Source of the DNA: Streptomyces sp. Z26
GTDB taxonomy: Bacteria > Actinomycetota > Actinomycetes > Streptomycetales > Streptomycetaceae
Direction of reading: 5' to 3'
Length of the DNA: 64,000 nt
Assembly (NCBI RefSeq): GCF_003665095.1
Contig: NZ_RCHV01000002.1
Coordinates: 744,001 to 808,000, forward strand
Under the pieces are notes generated by a model. It was not told the DNA's origin. It saw nothing but the letters and a program-made list of their open reading frames with translations, and ran no database searches. Shown piece by piece: positions 50,607-59,759 of this stretch. The translations under genes and the position numbers were made by a program. The first letter of the stretch is position 1. The number at the start of each line of letters is the position of its first letter.

Positions 50607-51926
50607 TCACAGGAAGCGGCGGATCGGCACCACGGACGCCTCGCGCATCCGTTGCAGCCGTGAACGCTTGCGCCAGCGGACACCGCAGATCAGCTCGCTG
50701 TGCGCCAGGTCCTCCTCGAAGTGCGCGTCGAGGGTCGCGGTCAGCCCCTGGTCGAGGACGGCGAGCATGACCTCCTCGTCGTGGTCCAGGGAGCGGCGGT
50801 TGAAGTTCGTCGAGCCGATCAGGGACGCCACCCCGTCCACGGTGATGACCTTCGCGTGCATCATCGTCGGCTGGTACTGGTGGATGCGTACGCCGCACGC
50901 GATGAGGTCCTCGTAGTGCCACTGGCCCGCCAGTTGGCACACGCGCTTGTCGGTGTGCGGCCCCGGCAGCAGTATCTCCACCTCGACTCCGCGCCGCGCC
51001 GTGGCGCAGAGCAGCTCGACGAAGTACGTGTCCGGGGAGAAGTACGCGGTGGCCAGCCGGAAGCGCTCCTCCGCCGATTCGAGCATGACGCGGATCAGGG
51101 TCTGCATGTCCTGCCAGCCGAAGCTCGCGGAGCCGCGCACCACCTGCACCACGGCGTCGCCGTGCCGTCCGTGCTCGGAGAAGCGGTCGCGCTCGTCGAA
51201 CAGCGCCTCGTGGCACTCGGCCCAGTTCTGCGCGAAGGCGGCCGCGATGCCGTCCACGGCGGGGCCGCGGACCTCGACGTGGGTGTCGCGCCACTCGTTC
51301 TCGTTGCGCGCGTCGCCGCACCACTCCTGCGCGATGCCCACCCCGCCGGTGTACGCGGTGTGTTCGTCGACGACGAGAACTTTGCGGTGGCAACGGTGAT
51401 TCTGCTTCAGCGGGGAGAGGTAGAGCGGCTTGCGGAACCAGGCCACCTGCACCCCGGCCCGCTCCATCTCCGCCAGCTGCTCGGCGTCGATCAGCCGGCT
51501 GCCGAAGCCGTCCAGCAGCAGCCGTACGCGCAGCCCGGCGCGGGCCCGTTCGGCCAGCGTCTCCGCGAACTCCCGGGCGATGTCGCCGGTCCAGTACACG
51601 AACGTCATCATGTCGACCGTGTGCTGGGCGGAACGGATTCCGGCGAGCATCGCGGCGAAGATCTCGTCGCCGTTGCGCAGCGGGACGATCGCGTTCCCGT
51701 CGGTCGCGGCGATGCCGATCAGCCGCTCCAGCCGCCGTCGCATACGGACGGCGCGGTCCTCGGCCGAGACGGCGGCCCGCGGTCCCGGTGCGCCCGTCGC
51801 ACCGGGAGCACCCGCAGCCCCGGGGGCCTCGGGAGACCCGGGGGCACCGGGTGCCTCCGGGGTGTCGGGCGTGCGGGGTCTCCGCTCCGGGGACTCCGGC
51901 GCCTGCGGGGTTTCCTGCGCGGTCAT
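50607..51926 (-). CDS. Cardiolipin synthase-like phospholipase D
   Basis: 439 residues. Two HKD motifs: HRCHRKVLVVDEHTAYTGG (about 155) and MMHAKVITVDGVASLIGSTN (about 340). The middle region (TFVYWTGDIAREFAETLAER, LLDGFGSRLIDAEQL) matches the cardiolipin synthase/PLD group. The first 60 residues are a Pro/Ala/Gly-rich collagen-like tail (APGAPGSPEAPGAAGAPGAT) with no membrane helix, unlike typical Cls, so it may act in the cytoplasm or at the membrane face. ATG 51926 (with AGGTGA upstream) rather than GTG 51929. Ends GVRWRKRSRLQRMREASVVP. Confidence 0.88.
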   Translation of the reverse strand: MTAQETPQAPESPERRPRTPDTPEAPGAPGSPEAPGAAGAPGATGAPGPRAAVSAEDRAVRMRRRLERLIGIAATDGNAIVPLRNGDEIFAAMLAGIRSAQHTVDMMTFVYWTGDIAREFAETLAERARAGLRVRLLLDGFGSRLIDAEQLAEMERAGVQVAWFRKPLYLSPLKQNHRCHRKVLVVDEHTAYTGGVGIAQEWCGDARNENEWRDTHVEVRGPAVDGIAAAFAQNWAECHEALFDERDRFSEHGRHGDAVVQVVRGSASFGWQDMQTLIRVMLESAEERFRLATAYFSPDTYFVELLCATARRGVEVEILLPGPHTDKRVCQLAGQWHYEDLIACGVRIHQYQPTMMHAKVITVDGVASLIGSTNFNRRSLDHDEEVMLAVLDQGLTATLDAHFEEDLAHSELICGVRWRKRSRLQRMREASVVPIRRFL

Positions 51927-52158
51927 CACGTCACCTCACCGACACGGACGGGGACCCCGGAACCGGGAGCGGCCCGGCGGGGGTTGGCTGGCGGCAGCCG
52001 ATGGTACCCGCACCCGGGGACGGCCAGGTGACGGGCATATGCGAGCGGTGGCCGATATGTGCCGCGCGGCGAAACGGCCGTGCCGCGGCGGCATGGAACG
52101 GGCGCGGCGGGGCACCCGGTGCCCACACACCCTCACAAGGGTCGACTCGGGAGGCCCC

Positions 52159-52398
52159 ATGGTCATCGGCATCGTCGTCGTCTGCGCGGTACTCGCCGTG
52201 CTCGCTTTCTTCGTGCCGCGACTCTCGCGGCACCCGGAGCGCGGCACCCAACGCACCCTGGGCCTCGGCTCCAGGGCGGGCAGCAAGGCGCCCGGCCCGC
52301 TGGGCCGCCTGCTCAGCAAGCCGTTCCGCAGCAGCTCCAAGGCGGTCTCGCGCAGCGGTGCGGCGGGCCGTCGGGGTCGCGGCCGCATGCCGTTCTGA
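52159..52398 (+). CDS. Small membrane protein (DUF6411-like, 79 aa)
   Basis: One N-terminal hydrophobic helix (MVIGIVVVCAVLAVLAFFVP) followed by a basic, Ser/Arg/Gly-rich tail (LGLGSRAGSKAPGPLGRLLS, RRGRGRMPF). This small protein is widespread in streptomycetes; function unknown. ATG 52159 follows GGGAGGCCCC. A very strong hairpin follows its stop. Confidence 0.8.
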   Translation: MVIGIVVVCAVLAVLAFFVPRLSRHPERGTQRTLGLGSRAGSKAPGPLGRLLSKPFRSSSKAVSRSGAAGRRGRGRMPF

Positions 52399-52433
52399 CC
52401 CCGGACGCGGCGGAGGCGCGGCAGGCATACGGA

Positions 52434-52472
52434 CCTGGGGCCGTACGGGCGTGAGGCCCGTACGGCCCCAGG
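52434..52472 (+). terminator. Strong hairpin terminator
   Basis: A perfect 17-bp stem (52434-52450 with 52456-52472) and 5-base loop GTGAG, 36 bases after the small membrane protein. Confidence 0.85.
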
Positions 52473-52775
52473 CGCGTGGGCCCGTACGGCGCGGGGCGCG
52501 TGCGGGAACTCCGCGTACGGGAACTCCCTTCCCTCGCACGCGAGTTGACGTACGGCATGGCGCGCGGCGGCGGCGGACCGGTCAGAGACGGGCCGAGGCG
52601 CGTGTCCGGACATGTCAGGGTACGGACTCCTCCGTCGGGCGCCTTCGACGGCCGAAGCCTTAGCTGCCCGTCATCGCTTCCTTAAGCCCTCCGTAAGAGC
52701 GGCCTCCGCGCGAATTCCACGGCTAGCGTGCTGATCGATGACGCACCCCCCGCAGCAGCCGAAGGAGTCCCCACG
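52473..52775. other. Intergenic region upstream of the LPMO gene
   Basis: About 300 bases with no credible gene. It has a repeated CGGGAACTCC (about 52502 and 52518) and an AT-richer stretch around 52680-52740 that probably contains the LPMO promoter; TAGCGT at about 52725 is a possible -10 element. Confidence 0.4.
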
Positions 52776-53810
52776 ATGAGCGCTCGGACAGCCATGACAG
52801 GGCAGGGCGCCGAGACCGCCCGCCGGGTAGCCGTCCGCACGGCGGCGTGCGGCATCGCGCCGCTCGCGCTGATCCTGACGACCGCGGAGACCGCGACCTC
52901 GCACGGTTCGATGACCGACCCGGTGAGCCGGGTGTCGGCCTGCTTCGCGGAGGGCCCGGAGAACCCGCAGTCGGCCGCGTGCAAGGCGGCCGTCGCGGCC
53001 AGCGGCACGCAGGCGTTCTACGACTGGAACGAGGTGAACATCGCGGACGCCGCCGGCAAGCACCGGGAGATCATCCCGGACGGCGAGCTGTGCAGCGCGG
53101 GCCGCGACAAGTACAAGGGCCTGGACCTGCCCCGCGCGGACTGGCCCGCGAGCGACGTGAAGTCGGGCCCGCACAGCTTCTCGTACAAGGCGACGGCCCC
53201 CCACAAGGGCACCTTCCAGATGTTCATGACGAAGGAGGGCTACGACCCGACGAAGCCGCTCAAGTGGTCCGACCTGGAGGCCGAGCCGTTCGCGGAGGTC
53301 ACCAACCCGGCGCTGGAGAGCGGCTCGTACGTCTTCGACGGGACGATCCCCGAGCGCTCCGGGCGCCACCTGATCTACAGCGTGTGGCAGCGTTCGGACA
53401 GCCCCGAGGCGTTCTACACCTGCTCCGACGTCGACTTCGGCGGTTCCGGCGCCAAGGCCGACGACGGCGCGGACGCGGCGGAGGCCGGTGCGGCGCCCGC
53501 CGCACCCTCCGACGAGCAGATCGCCGCGGAGCGCGACAAGTCGACGGTCGACCACAACGGTCACGGCGGTGACGCGCACGGCTCCCACGACGGGCACTCC
53601 GCCGACGACGGCGCCGCGGGCGCCGACGAGTCGGGCGTGCGGCCGAACGGCGGCGGCGCGAAGGAGGTCGAGGGCGCCGAGAAGAAGGCGCCGAACCTGG
53701 CCGAGACCGGCGGCGACGACAGCACCACCGGTATCGCCATCGGCGGCGCCGCGGTACTCGCGGTCGGCGCGGGCGTCGTCTTCGCGACGATGCGCCGCCG
53801 CCGCGCCTGA
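52776..53810 (+). CDS. AA10 lytic polysaccharide monooxygenase with His-rich linker and wall-anchor signal
   Basis: 344 residues. A signal peptide (1-42) ends before His43 in HGSMTDPVSRVSACF, the N-terminal copper ligand of AA10 enzymes; the second copper His is in TAPHKGTFQMFMTK (about 145) and the axial aromatic lies in EAFYTCSDVDF (about 215). The enzyme would cut chitin or cellulose oxidatively. After the domain, residues 225-310 form an acidic linker with DHNGHGGDAHGSHDGHSADD, then a sorting signal LAETGG, a hydrophobic stretch (GIAIGGAAVLAVGAGVVFA) and RRRRA, typical of class E/F sortase substrates. ATG 52776 follows AAGGAG. It should be attached to the wall instead of being released. 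Confidence 0.88.
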   Translation: MSARTAMTGQGAETARRVAVRTAACGIAPLALILTTAETATSHGSMTDPVSRVSACFAEGPENPQSAACKAAVAASGTQAFYDWNEVNIADAAGKHREIIPDGELCSAGRDKYKGLDLPRADWPASDVKSGPHSFSYKATAPHKGTFQMFMTKEGYDPTKPLKWSDLEAEPFAEVTNPALESGSYVFDGTIPERSGRHLIYSVWQRSDSPEAFYTCSDVDFGGSGAKADDGADAAEAGAAPAAPSDEQIAAERDKSTVDHNGHGGDAHGSHDGHSADDGAAGADESGVRPNGGGAKEVEGAEKKAPNLAETGGDDSTTGIAIGGAAVLAVGAGVVFATMRRRRA

Positions 53811-54036
53811 CGGTCGGGGTCGGCCCACCCCCCCACCGGGTCGGCCCCGACCGCACCACCCGCCCCACGTTCCACCGCCCCACCCCCGCCGTCCCGCCCG
53901 GCCCCACGACGGACGCGACGGACCCCCACCGGGGCACGGCAGACTCCGTACGGCACCAGCCCGCCGTACGGCCGTGCGACCGGCGTCGCCGCCCCACTCC
54001 GCGTGCTCACAAGGCGGCGGCGCCGGTCCCACATCT

Positions 54037-54090
54037 CGTACGGGCCGGACGCGTACGGGTCCCCCACCCCGTACGCGTCCGGCCCGTACG
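54037..54090 (+). terminator. Very long perfect hairpin downstream of the LPMO gene
   Basis: A perfect 23-bp stem (54037-54059 with 54068-54090) with an 8-base loop, 227 bases after the LPMO stop, within the 504-base gap 53811-54314. The rest of the gap is C-rich with many CGTACG words and no supported gene. Confidence 0.6.
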
Positions 54091-54314
54091 TCCCCCGCGC
54101 GGCGCGCGTCCCCCACGGCGTGCGTCACCGACGACCACGGCCGCCCGGCCCTTCCCAGGGGGGGTGCCGCCCTCTCCGCACGACCACGCCGTACGGGCCC
54201 GGCCCAGGCCCCGAGGGAGCGGCGTGGCACGGCGCGGAGAGGGCGGTCCGGCGGGACGTGTCGGTGCGGGCGCGCGTCTGGGAGCGCCGGGGGCGCGCGC
54301 CTAGGATCGGACGC

Positions 54315-54941
54315 ATGACGACACAGATGGTGGAGGTCACGTCCCAGTCCGAACTCCGTGAACTCGTCGGCGAACCCGCCCGGCACACCCTCGACAAGGC
54401 CCGCCCCGCGCTGCACGCGCTCGACCGCGAGTGGCTGACCCGCTCGCCGCTCTGCCTGATCGCGACCTCGGACGCGGACGGCGGCTGCGACGTCTCCCCG
54501 AAGGGCGATCCGCCGGGCTTCGCCAAGGTCCTCGACGACCGTACGCTCGCGATCCCGGACCGCCCCGGCAACAGGCGGATCGACACCCTCCGCAACATCC
54601 TCGCCAACCCGCGCGTCGGGTTGATCTTCCTGATCCCCGGCCGCGGCGACACCCTCCGGATCAACGGACGGGCCCGGATCGTACGGGAGGCGCCGTTCCT
54701 CGACGAGATGGTCGTACGGCGCAACCGGCCGAAGCTCGCGATCGTCGTCGACGTGGACGAGGTCTACCACCACTGCTCCAAGGCGTTCCTGCGCTCCGCC
54801 ACCTGGCAGCCGGAATCCTGGGAGCCGGACGCGATGCCGAGCCGGGCCCGTATCGCCAAGGCGCTGGACCGTCCCGACGAGTCGCTGGAAGCCCTGGAGA
54901 CGTACTACGGGCCGCGCTACGCGGAGAAGCTGTACGGCTGA
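54315..54941 (+). CDS. PPOX-class FMN-binding flavoprotein (MSMEG_1061-like)
   Basis: 208 residues, pyridoxamine-phosphate-oxidase-like barrel with the MSMEG_1061-family pattern: WLTRSPLCLIATSDADGGCD, VSPKGDPPGFAKVLDDRTLA, DRPGNRRIDTLRNILANPRV, GLIFLIPGRGDTLRINGRAR and CSKAFLRSATWQPESW. It binds a flavin cofactor and probably catalyses a small redox reaction; the substrate is unknown. ATG 54315 has no ribosome site; TAGGAT (54302-54307) seven bases upstream suggests a leaderless transcript. Confidence 0.88.
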   Translation: MTTQMVEVTSQSELRELVGEPARHTLDKARPALHALDREWLTRSPLCLIATSDADGGCDVSPKGDPPGFAKVLDDRTLAIPDRPGNRRIDTLRNILANPRVGLIFLIPGRGDTLRINGRARIVREAPFLDEMVVRRNRPKLAIVVDVDEVYHHCSKAFLRSATWQPESWEPDAMPSRARIAKALDRPDESLEALETYYGPRYAEKLYG

Positions 54942-54991
54942 GCCGGTCGGGTCGCCCGCGGGGCCGGGGCGACGGCTCCACGGGCCGGGCT

Positions 54992-55813
54992 CTACCGCTG
55001 GGGCGGGGCGCCGGGAGGTGGTTCCAGCAGGGGGAGGTCGGCCTTGGTGAGCGTCGTGGTCACGAGCAGGTCGGTGATCAGGTTGTGGTTGAGGGCGTTG
55101 CCGACCGGCTGCGGCACCTCGTCCTCGACCAGTCCCGGCACCCCGTGGTCCCGGCTCAGTCGGGCGCGGACCTTGGAGACGATGTGCGCGGCCCGGCTCG
55201 GCCCCCACTTCTCCCCCGGCCGCAGCCCGCCCAGTTCGAAGGCGGCCTGGGCCCACGTCAGGGGCTGCGGCTGCGGGTCGTTCTGGAGGTAGCGGCGGCC
55301 GAGGCAGACGAGTACGAGCCGTTCCTCCGGGGTGAGGCGACGTGGCTCGCGGTCGCTGGTGTCCTGCTCGTACGCCTCGGGCGCGCCCGCCGCCCCCGCC
55401 GCGCGCGGCTGCGCCGCGACGATCCGCACCTCCAACAGGTGCTCCTGGCGCGGGGAGACGACGAACAGCGGGGTGTAGCCGGACGTCAGCTCCACCCGGT
55501 CGCCGTTGAGCACGAGGCGCGAGCCGGGGAAGCGGATGGGCAGCTTCCCGGTGTTGGTGAGCACCCAGCGCGCGTACGTACGGCTGATCACGCCCTGGCG
55601 CCTGCTCACGCACGTGTCGCCGACGCCGACGCAGACGTGCACGTCGGGCTCGTTCCGGCCGAAGAGGAGGGTGAAGTCCGTACCGGGGGCGACGCTCATG
55701 CCGCCGTTCGCGCCGAGCACGAACAGCGTGCCCGTACGAGCCGGGGGGACCCCTCGGCTGAGCGTGCCGATGTCCTTCGGCAGAAGGCTCACCCTGTGCG
55801 CCGTACCGGCCAT
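54992..55813 (-). CDS. FHA-domain protein
   Basis: 273 residues. The FHA fold lies at about 40-125: FTLLFGRNEPDVHVCVGVGD (GR of strand 3), CVSRRQGVI (the S-R of the phospho-Thr pocket) and NTGKLPIRFPGSRLVLNGDR. The C-terminal half is helical (LTPEERLVLVCLGRRYLQND, RAAHIVSKVRARLSRDHGVP), a pattern like a winged helix or a domain common in actinobacterial FHA proteins. ATG 55813 follows GGAGGAGGGA. It lies directly downstream of two Ser/Thr kinases on the same strand, which makes it a likely reader or substrate of their phosphorylation. Confidence 0.88.
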   Translation of the reverse strand: MAGTAHRVSLLPKDIGTLSRGVPPARTGTLFVLGANGGMSVAPGTDFTLLFGRNEPDVHVCVGVGDTCVSRRQGVISRTYARWVLTNTGKLPIRFPGSRLVLNGDRVELTSGYTPLFVVSPRQEHLLEVRIVAAQPRAAGAAGAPEAYEQDTSDREPRRLTPEERLVLVCLGRRYLQNDPQPQPLTWAQAAFELGGLRPGEKWGPSRAAHIVSKVRARLSRDHGVPGLVEDEVPQPVGNALNHNLITDLLVTTTLTKADLPLLEPPPGAPPQR

Positions 55814-55897
55814 CGCGTACGTCCCTCCTCCCGGCCCGCGCACCCGCGCGGGGCCCGGTCGCCCCGGACCGCCGTACTCCCGGCGGCCGTTCCGACG

Positions 55898-57409
55898 CTA
55901 ACCCGCGCGGCCCGCGAGGGGTCCCGGCCGTACGGCGTCCTCCTCGGTGGCGAGGCCGTCCTTGTCCACGTCGTACGGGTAGCCGGACGTGGGACCCGGC
56001 GGGTGGCTCTCGTCGCGGGTACGGACGCCGTCGACCAGGACCCGGTACCTGATCCGGCCCGAGTCGAGCCGCAGGCGGAGCCGCCACTCGGCGGCGCGGG
56101 CACCGCCCCGTACGCGGAACGTCCGGCGCCAGGGCAGCGGCACGTCCTCCAGCCGGGTGAAGCGGCCGTCGACCGCGTAGGCCAGGGAGGCGAGCGGGGC
56201 GTCGCCGGTGATCACGAACTCCAGCTCCACGTACGGCGGTTCGGCGGGTCCGGACGGGTCCGTCCACGGGTGCGGGAGGCGCCGGGCGAGGACGGCGGCG
56301 GAGGCCGCGAGGGCGGACGCCGCCGCGACGAGCAGCGCGCGGCGGCCGGGGCGGACACCGGCGCCCGCGCGCGGGGGCGGTGGCGGTGGCGGCGCGGGTG
56401 CGGGGGCGGGGGCGGGGGCGGGCGTGGGCGCGGGTGGAACGGGGTGGACGGGCGGGCGGGGCGGCGGTGGGTCGGCCGCCGCGACGGCCTCCGCCTCGAT
56501 CGCCGCCGCCACGGCGCGCGGCAGCCACTCGGCGCCGGGCGGAGAGAAGGGCGGCGCGGGCGCCGCCTCCCACGCGGCGGCGAGCCGTACGGTCAACTCG
56601 GCGGCGGTGGGCCGTACTTCGGGGTCTGGGCGAGAGCAGGCGGCGAGTACGTCGCGGAGCGCGCGCGGCGTCTCGGGGCCGCCGGGGGCGGCCGTACCGA
56701 AGGGGGGCGGGGGCTGGGCGGTCAGCGCGTGGTGCAGTGTCGCGCCGAGGGAGTGGATGTCGCTCGGGGTCCAGGCGTCGCCCGCGACCTGTTCGGGGGA
56801 CATGTAGTCCCAGGTGCCCGCGTGGGTGCCCACGGGCGCCGCCTGCCCGCCCCGCCCCGACCGCGCGCCGGGCCGCACCTGTCGGGCGCGCGCCGCCGGG
56901 CCCGCTCCCGGGCCCGCTCCCGGGCCCGCCACGGCCGCCGAGCCGAAGTCGACGAGGCGCGGTCCGGTGGCCGTCAGCAGCACGTTCGCCGGGTTGACGT
57001 CCAGGTGCGCGATCCCCCTGCGGTGGAGCTGGTCCAGCCCCTCCGCGAGCCCGGCGGCCAGCCGCAGCACCGTGCCGCCGGGGAGCGGCCCGAACCGTTC
57101 CACGGCCTCGCGCAGCGACAGCGACGGCAGGAACTCCGTGGCCAGCCAGGGCGGTTCGGCGTCCGGCGCCGCGTCCAGCACCGCCGGGCCGTACGTGCCG
57201 CCCGCCGCGCGGGTGGCGGACACCTCGGCCCGGAACCGTTCGCGGAAGTCCGCGTCGGACGCCCGCGCGGCGTGCGCGACCTTGACCGCCACCGCCAGCC
57301 CGCCCCGGGAGCGGCCGAGGTAGACGACGGCGGAGCCGCCGCTGCCGAGGCGCGCGAGGACGCGGTAGCCGCCGACGCGGCGCGGGTCGGTCCCGTCAAG
57401 TGCCTCCAC
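55898..57409 (-). CDS. Membrane Ser/Thr protein kinase with altered catalytic loop
   Basis: 503 residues. Kinase domain 10-270: Gly loop LGSGGSAVVYLG, Lys in AVAVKVAHA, catalytic loop HLDVNPANVLL, DFG in LVDFGSAAV and GTWDYMSPEQ. In the loop the usual Lys after the catalytic Asp (DxKPxN) is Asn, so activity may be weak. A Pro/Ala linker leads to one membrane helix (RRALLVAAASALAASAAVLA, about 360) and an outer domain of about 130 residues ending with YDVDKDGLATEEDA, which has the Asp spacing of an EF-hand-like calcium loop. GTG 57409 overlaps the upstream kinase stop by 14 bases; GTG 57448 is an alternative. Confidence 0.85.
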   Translation of the reverse strand: MEALDGTDPRRVGGYRVLARLGSGGSAVVYLGRSRGGLAVAVKVAHAARASDADFRERFRAEVSATRAAGGTYGPAVLDAAPDAEPPWLATEFLPSLSLREAVERFGPLPGGTVLRLAAGLAEGLDQLHRRGIAHLDVNPANVLLTATGPRLVDFGSAAVAGPGAGPGAGPAARARQVRPGARSGRGGQAAPVGTHAGTWDYMSPEQVAGDAWTPSDIHSLGATLHHALTAQPPPPFGTAAPGGPETPRALRDVLAACSRPDPEVRPTAAELTVRLAAAWEAAPAPPFSPPGAEWLPRAVAAAIEAEAVAAADPPPPRPPVHPVPPAPTPAPAPAPAPAPPPPPPPRAGAGVRPGRRALLVAAASALAASAAVLARRLPHPWTDPSGPAEPPYVELEFVITGDAPLASLAYAVDGRFTRLEDVPLPWRRTFRVRGGARAAEWRLRLRLDSGRIRYRVLVDGVRTRDESHPPGPTSGYPYDVDKDGLATEEDAVRPGPLAGRAG

Positions 57410-59759
57410 GCGCGCCCCCGTTCGTCCCTCCGCCGCCCGCTCCCCCACCCGCGCCCGTACCGGTACCGGTGTCCCCGGCGGCGGGCGGGTCCACGGCCTC
57501 CACCTGCCCGCCCGCCGTACCGACCAACACCCGCCCGCCGACCGCCAGTACGCCCGCGCCGGAACGGGAGGCGGGGCGGTACGTCGCGTCCGCCGCGTAC
57601 GTCCACAGCACGCGGCCGTCCGACGCGTCCAGCGCGTACACCCGCCGGTCGGGGCCGCCCACCCACAGCACGCCGCCGGACCGGCCGAGCAGGTACGACC
57701 CGCCGTGCGGGTCCCGCCCGCCCCGGCCGAAGCGCCGCGACCACGCCTCCGCGCCGTCGCGGGCGCGCAGCGCGCGTACCCGCCCGTCCGCCTCGTCCAC
57801 GTGCAGCAGACCGCCCGCGGCGGGCCACACGGAGCTGCGGTAGTGGAGCGCCCGCCGCCAGACGGGGCTCCCGTCCCGGGCGCGGAGGGCGTACAGCGTG
57901 CCGTACGTGTCGCGGGCCGCGACCAGGTCCCCGCCCAGCACGGCCCGGAGGGGAGGCTCCTCCGTGGCGCGCGTCCAGCGGACGCGGCCGTCCTCCGCGT
58001 CCACGCCGGTCAGGACGCCGTCCCCGGCGGCCACCACGAGCCCGTCGTCGGCCGTCAGGTCCAGGCCGGTGACGCGCGCGGTCCAGCGCCGCTCCCCGTC
58101 CCCGGCGTCGAGTCCGGCGACCTCGCCCTCCCCGGCCAGGCAGAACACCGGCCCGGCGGCGACCCCGGCCCCTGCCCCGGGGGAGCCGGGCGGCAGCCGG
58201 TGGGTCCAACGGGTCGCGCCCGAGGCCGGTTCCACCGCGCGGAGGACCGCCGTCCGTTCCCCGTCGGAGCCGAGGAGGTACGCGGTGTCGGGTCCGACGG
58301 CGACCCGGCTCGCCCCGTCCGCGCCGCTGGGGCGGCGGGACCACAGCACCCGGCCGGTGCGGGGGTCGAGGGCGTGTACGCCGTACCGCGCGCCCTGCGC
58401 CGCCAGCACCACGCCCCCGGCCGCGTACAGCTCCGGGTTGTCGGGCGGCCCGGGGCTGTCGGACGGGCTGTCCGACGGTCCGCCCCCGGTGAGGACGCGC
58501 CGTCGCCAGCGGCGTACGGCCTCCGGGTACCGTCCGGCGTCCGGCACCTCGGCGCCGGAACCGCCGTCGTCCGTACGGCCGTCGCCGGTACCGTCGTGCC
58601 CGGGGAACGCCCGCTCCGCGAGCAGCGCCGCCCCCGCGCCCGCCGGTACGGCGACCGCGACCGCCAGCAGCCCGCGGCGGCGGGGCCCCGGGTCCGTCCC
58701 CGCGTCGCCCGGCCCCGGTGCCGGTGTCCCCACCGGCCCCTCGGTCGTCTCGTCGGACGGCAGGCCGCCGTCCCCTTCGGACGCCCGCGCGCCGTCCGTT
58801 CCCCGTTGCTCCGGCTGCCCCGATCCGCCCTCCCCCGGGGGCAGTCGGGCCAGCTCGGCGCGGCGCGCCGCGACCTCCGCGGCGACCGCCTCCGCCAACG
58901 GCGCGGGCAGCCAGCCGGTGCCCCGCACCAGCGCCTCGGGCCCCTCCAGCCGGTCGCGCAGCGCCGCGGCGCGCTCCAGCACCGCGGCGGCGGTGGGCCG
59001 CCGTTCCGGCTCCCGCCGCAGGCAGTCCGCGACGAGCGCCCGCAGCCCGGCGTCACCGAGCGCGCCGAGGTCCGGGCGGGCCAGCCGTACGCGTTCCAGC
59101 GTGGCGGCGCGGCTCCCGGCCGCGAACAGTTCGCGCCCCGTGGCCGCGTACGCCAGTACCGTGCCGAGCGCGAACACGTCGCCGGGCGGCCCGGCGAGGC
59201 CACCGGACGCCTGCTCGGGCGACATGAAGCCGGGCGTGCCGGGTACGGCGCCGGGGAGCGTGAACGCGGTGGCGTGCTCGGCGCGCGCGACACCGAAGTC
59301 GATCACGCGGGGGCCGTCGGCGGTGAGCACGATGTTCGCGGGCTTCAGGTCGCGGTGCGCGAGCCCCGCCCCGTACAGGTCGACGAGGGCCTCGGCCAGG
59401 GCGGCGGCCAGCCGGTACGCCGTCCCGACGGGGAACGGGCCGAAGCCCGCGACGGCCTCCCGCAGCGTCGGTCCCGGCAGGTGGGCCGTGACCAGCCACG
59501 GCACCGCCGCCTCCGGGTCGGCGTCCAGCAGCGGCGCGGTGAACACGCCGGTGACGCCACGCGCCGCCGCCACCTCGCGGGCGAACCGGGCGCGGTAACG
59601 GGCGTCGCGGGCGAGGTGCTCCCGTACGACCTTCACCGCGACCGTACGGCCGCCCGGCGAACACCCCAGGTACACGGTGCTCGTGCCCCCGGCGCCCAAC
59701 CGGGCCAACAGGCGGTGGCCGCCCACCCGGCGCGGGTCCTCTGGCAGCAGCGGCTGCAC
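57396..59759 (-). CDS. Ser/Thr protein kinase with outer PQQ-type beta-propeller
   Basis: 787 residues. Kinase domain 10-270 is complete: LGAGGTSTVYLG, AVKVVREHL, HRDLKPANIVL, VIDFGVARAE, GTPGFMSPEQ. A Pro/Gly-rich linker, then a membrane helix (GLLAVAVAVPAGAGAALLAE, about 372), then a propeller of about 350 residues with repeated PQQ-like blades (VHALDPRTGRVLWSRRPSGA, LDAGDGERRWTARV, VDAEDGRVRWTRA, LRARDGSPVWRRAL). It presumably senses an external ligand. GTG 59759 has AGAGGGA five bases upstream and gives the standard VQPLLPEDPRRVGGHRLLAR start; GTG 59792 is possible. The gap 59760-59998 holds a CGACT-GT-AGTCG dyad (59869-59880). Confidence 0.88.
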   Translation of the reverse strand: MQPLLPEDPRRVGGHRLLARLGAGGTSTVYLGCSPGGRTVAVKVVREHLARDARYRARFAREVAAARGVTGVFTAPLLDADPEAAVPWLVTAHLPGPTLREAVAGFGPFPVGTAYRLAAALAEALVDLYGAGLAHRDLKPANIVLTADGPRVIDFGVARAEHATAFTLPGAVPGTPGFMSPEQASGGLAGPPGDVFALGTVLAYAATGRELFAAGSRAATLERVRLARPDLGALGDAGLRALVADCLRREPERRPTAAAVLERAAALRDRLEGPEALVRGTGWLPAPLAEAVAAEVAARRAELARLPPGEGGSGQPEQRGTDGARASEGDGGLPSDETTEGPVGTPAPGPGDAGTDPGPRRRGLLAVAVAVPAGAGAALLAERAFPGHDGTGDGRTDDGGSGAEVPDAGRYPEAVRRWRRRVLTGGGPSDSPSDSPGPPDNPELYAAGGVVLAAQGARYGVHALDPRTGRVLWSRRPSGADGASRVAVGPDTAYLLGSDGERTAVLRAVEPASGATRWTHRLPPGSPGAGAGVAAGPVFCLAGEGEVAGLDAGDGERRWTARVTGLDLTADDGLVVAAGDGVLTGVDAEDGRVRWTRATEEPPLRAVLGGDLVAARDTYGTLYALRARDGSPVWRRALHYRSSVWPAAGGLLHVDEADGRVRALRARDGAEAWSRRFGRGGRDPHGGSYLLGRSGGVLWVGGPDRRVYALDASDGRVLWTYAADATYRPASRSGAGVLAVGGRVLVGTAGGQVEAVDPPAAGDTGTGTGAGGGAGGGGTNGGARGGT

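Noticed and set aside
52671..56573. A 1300-codon minus-strand open frame across the LPMO, PPOX and FHA genes
   Set aside because: It crosses four well-supported genes on both strands and has low-complexity translation.
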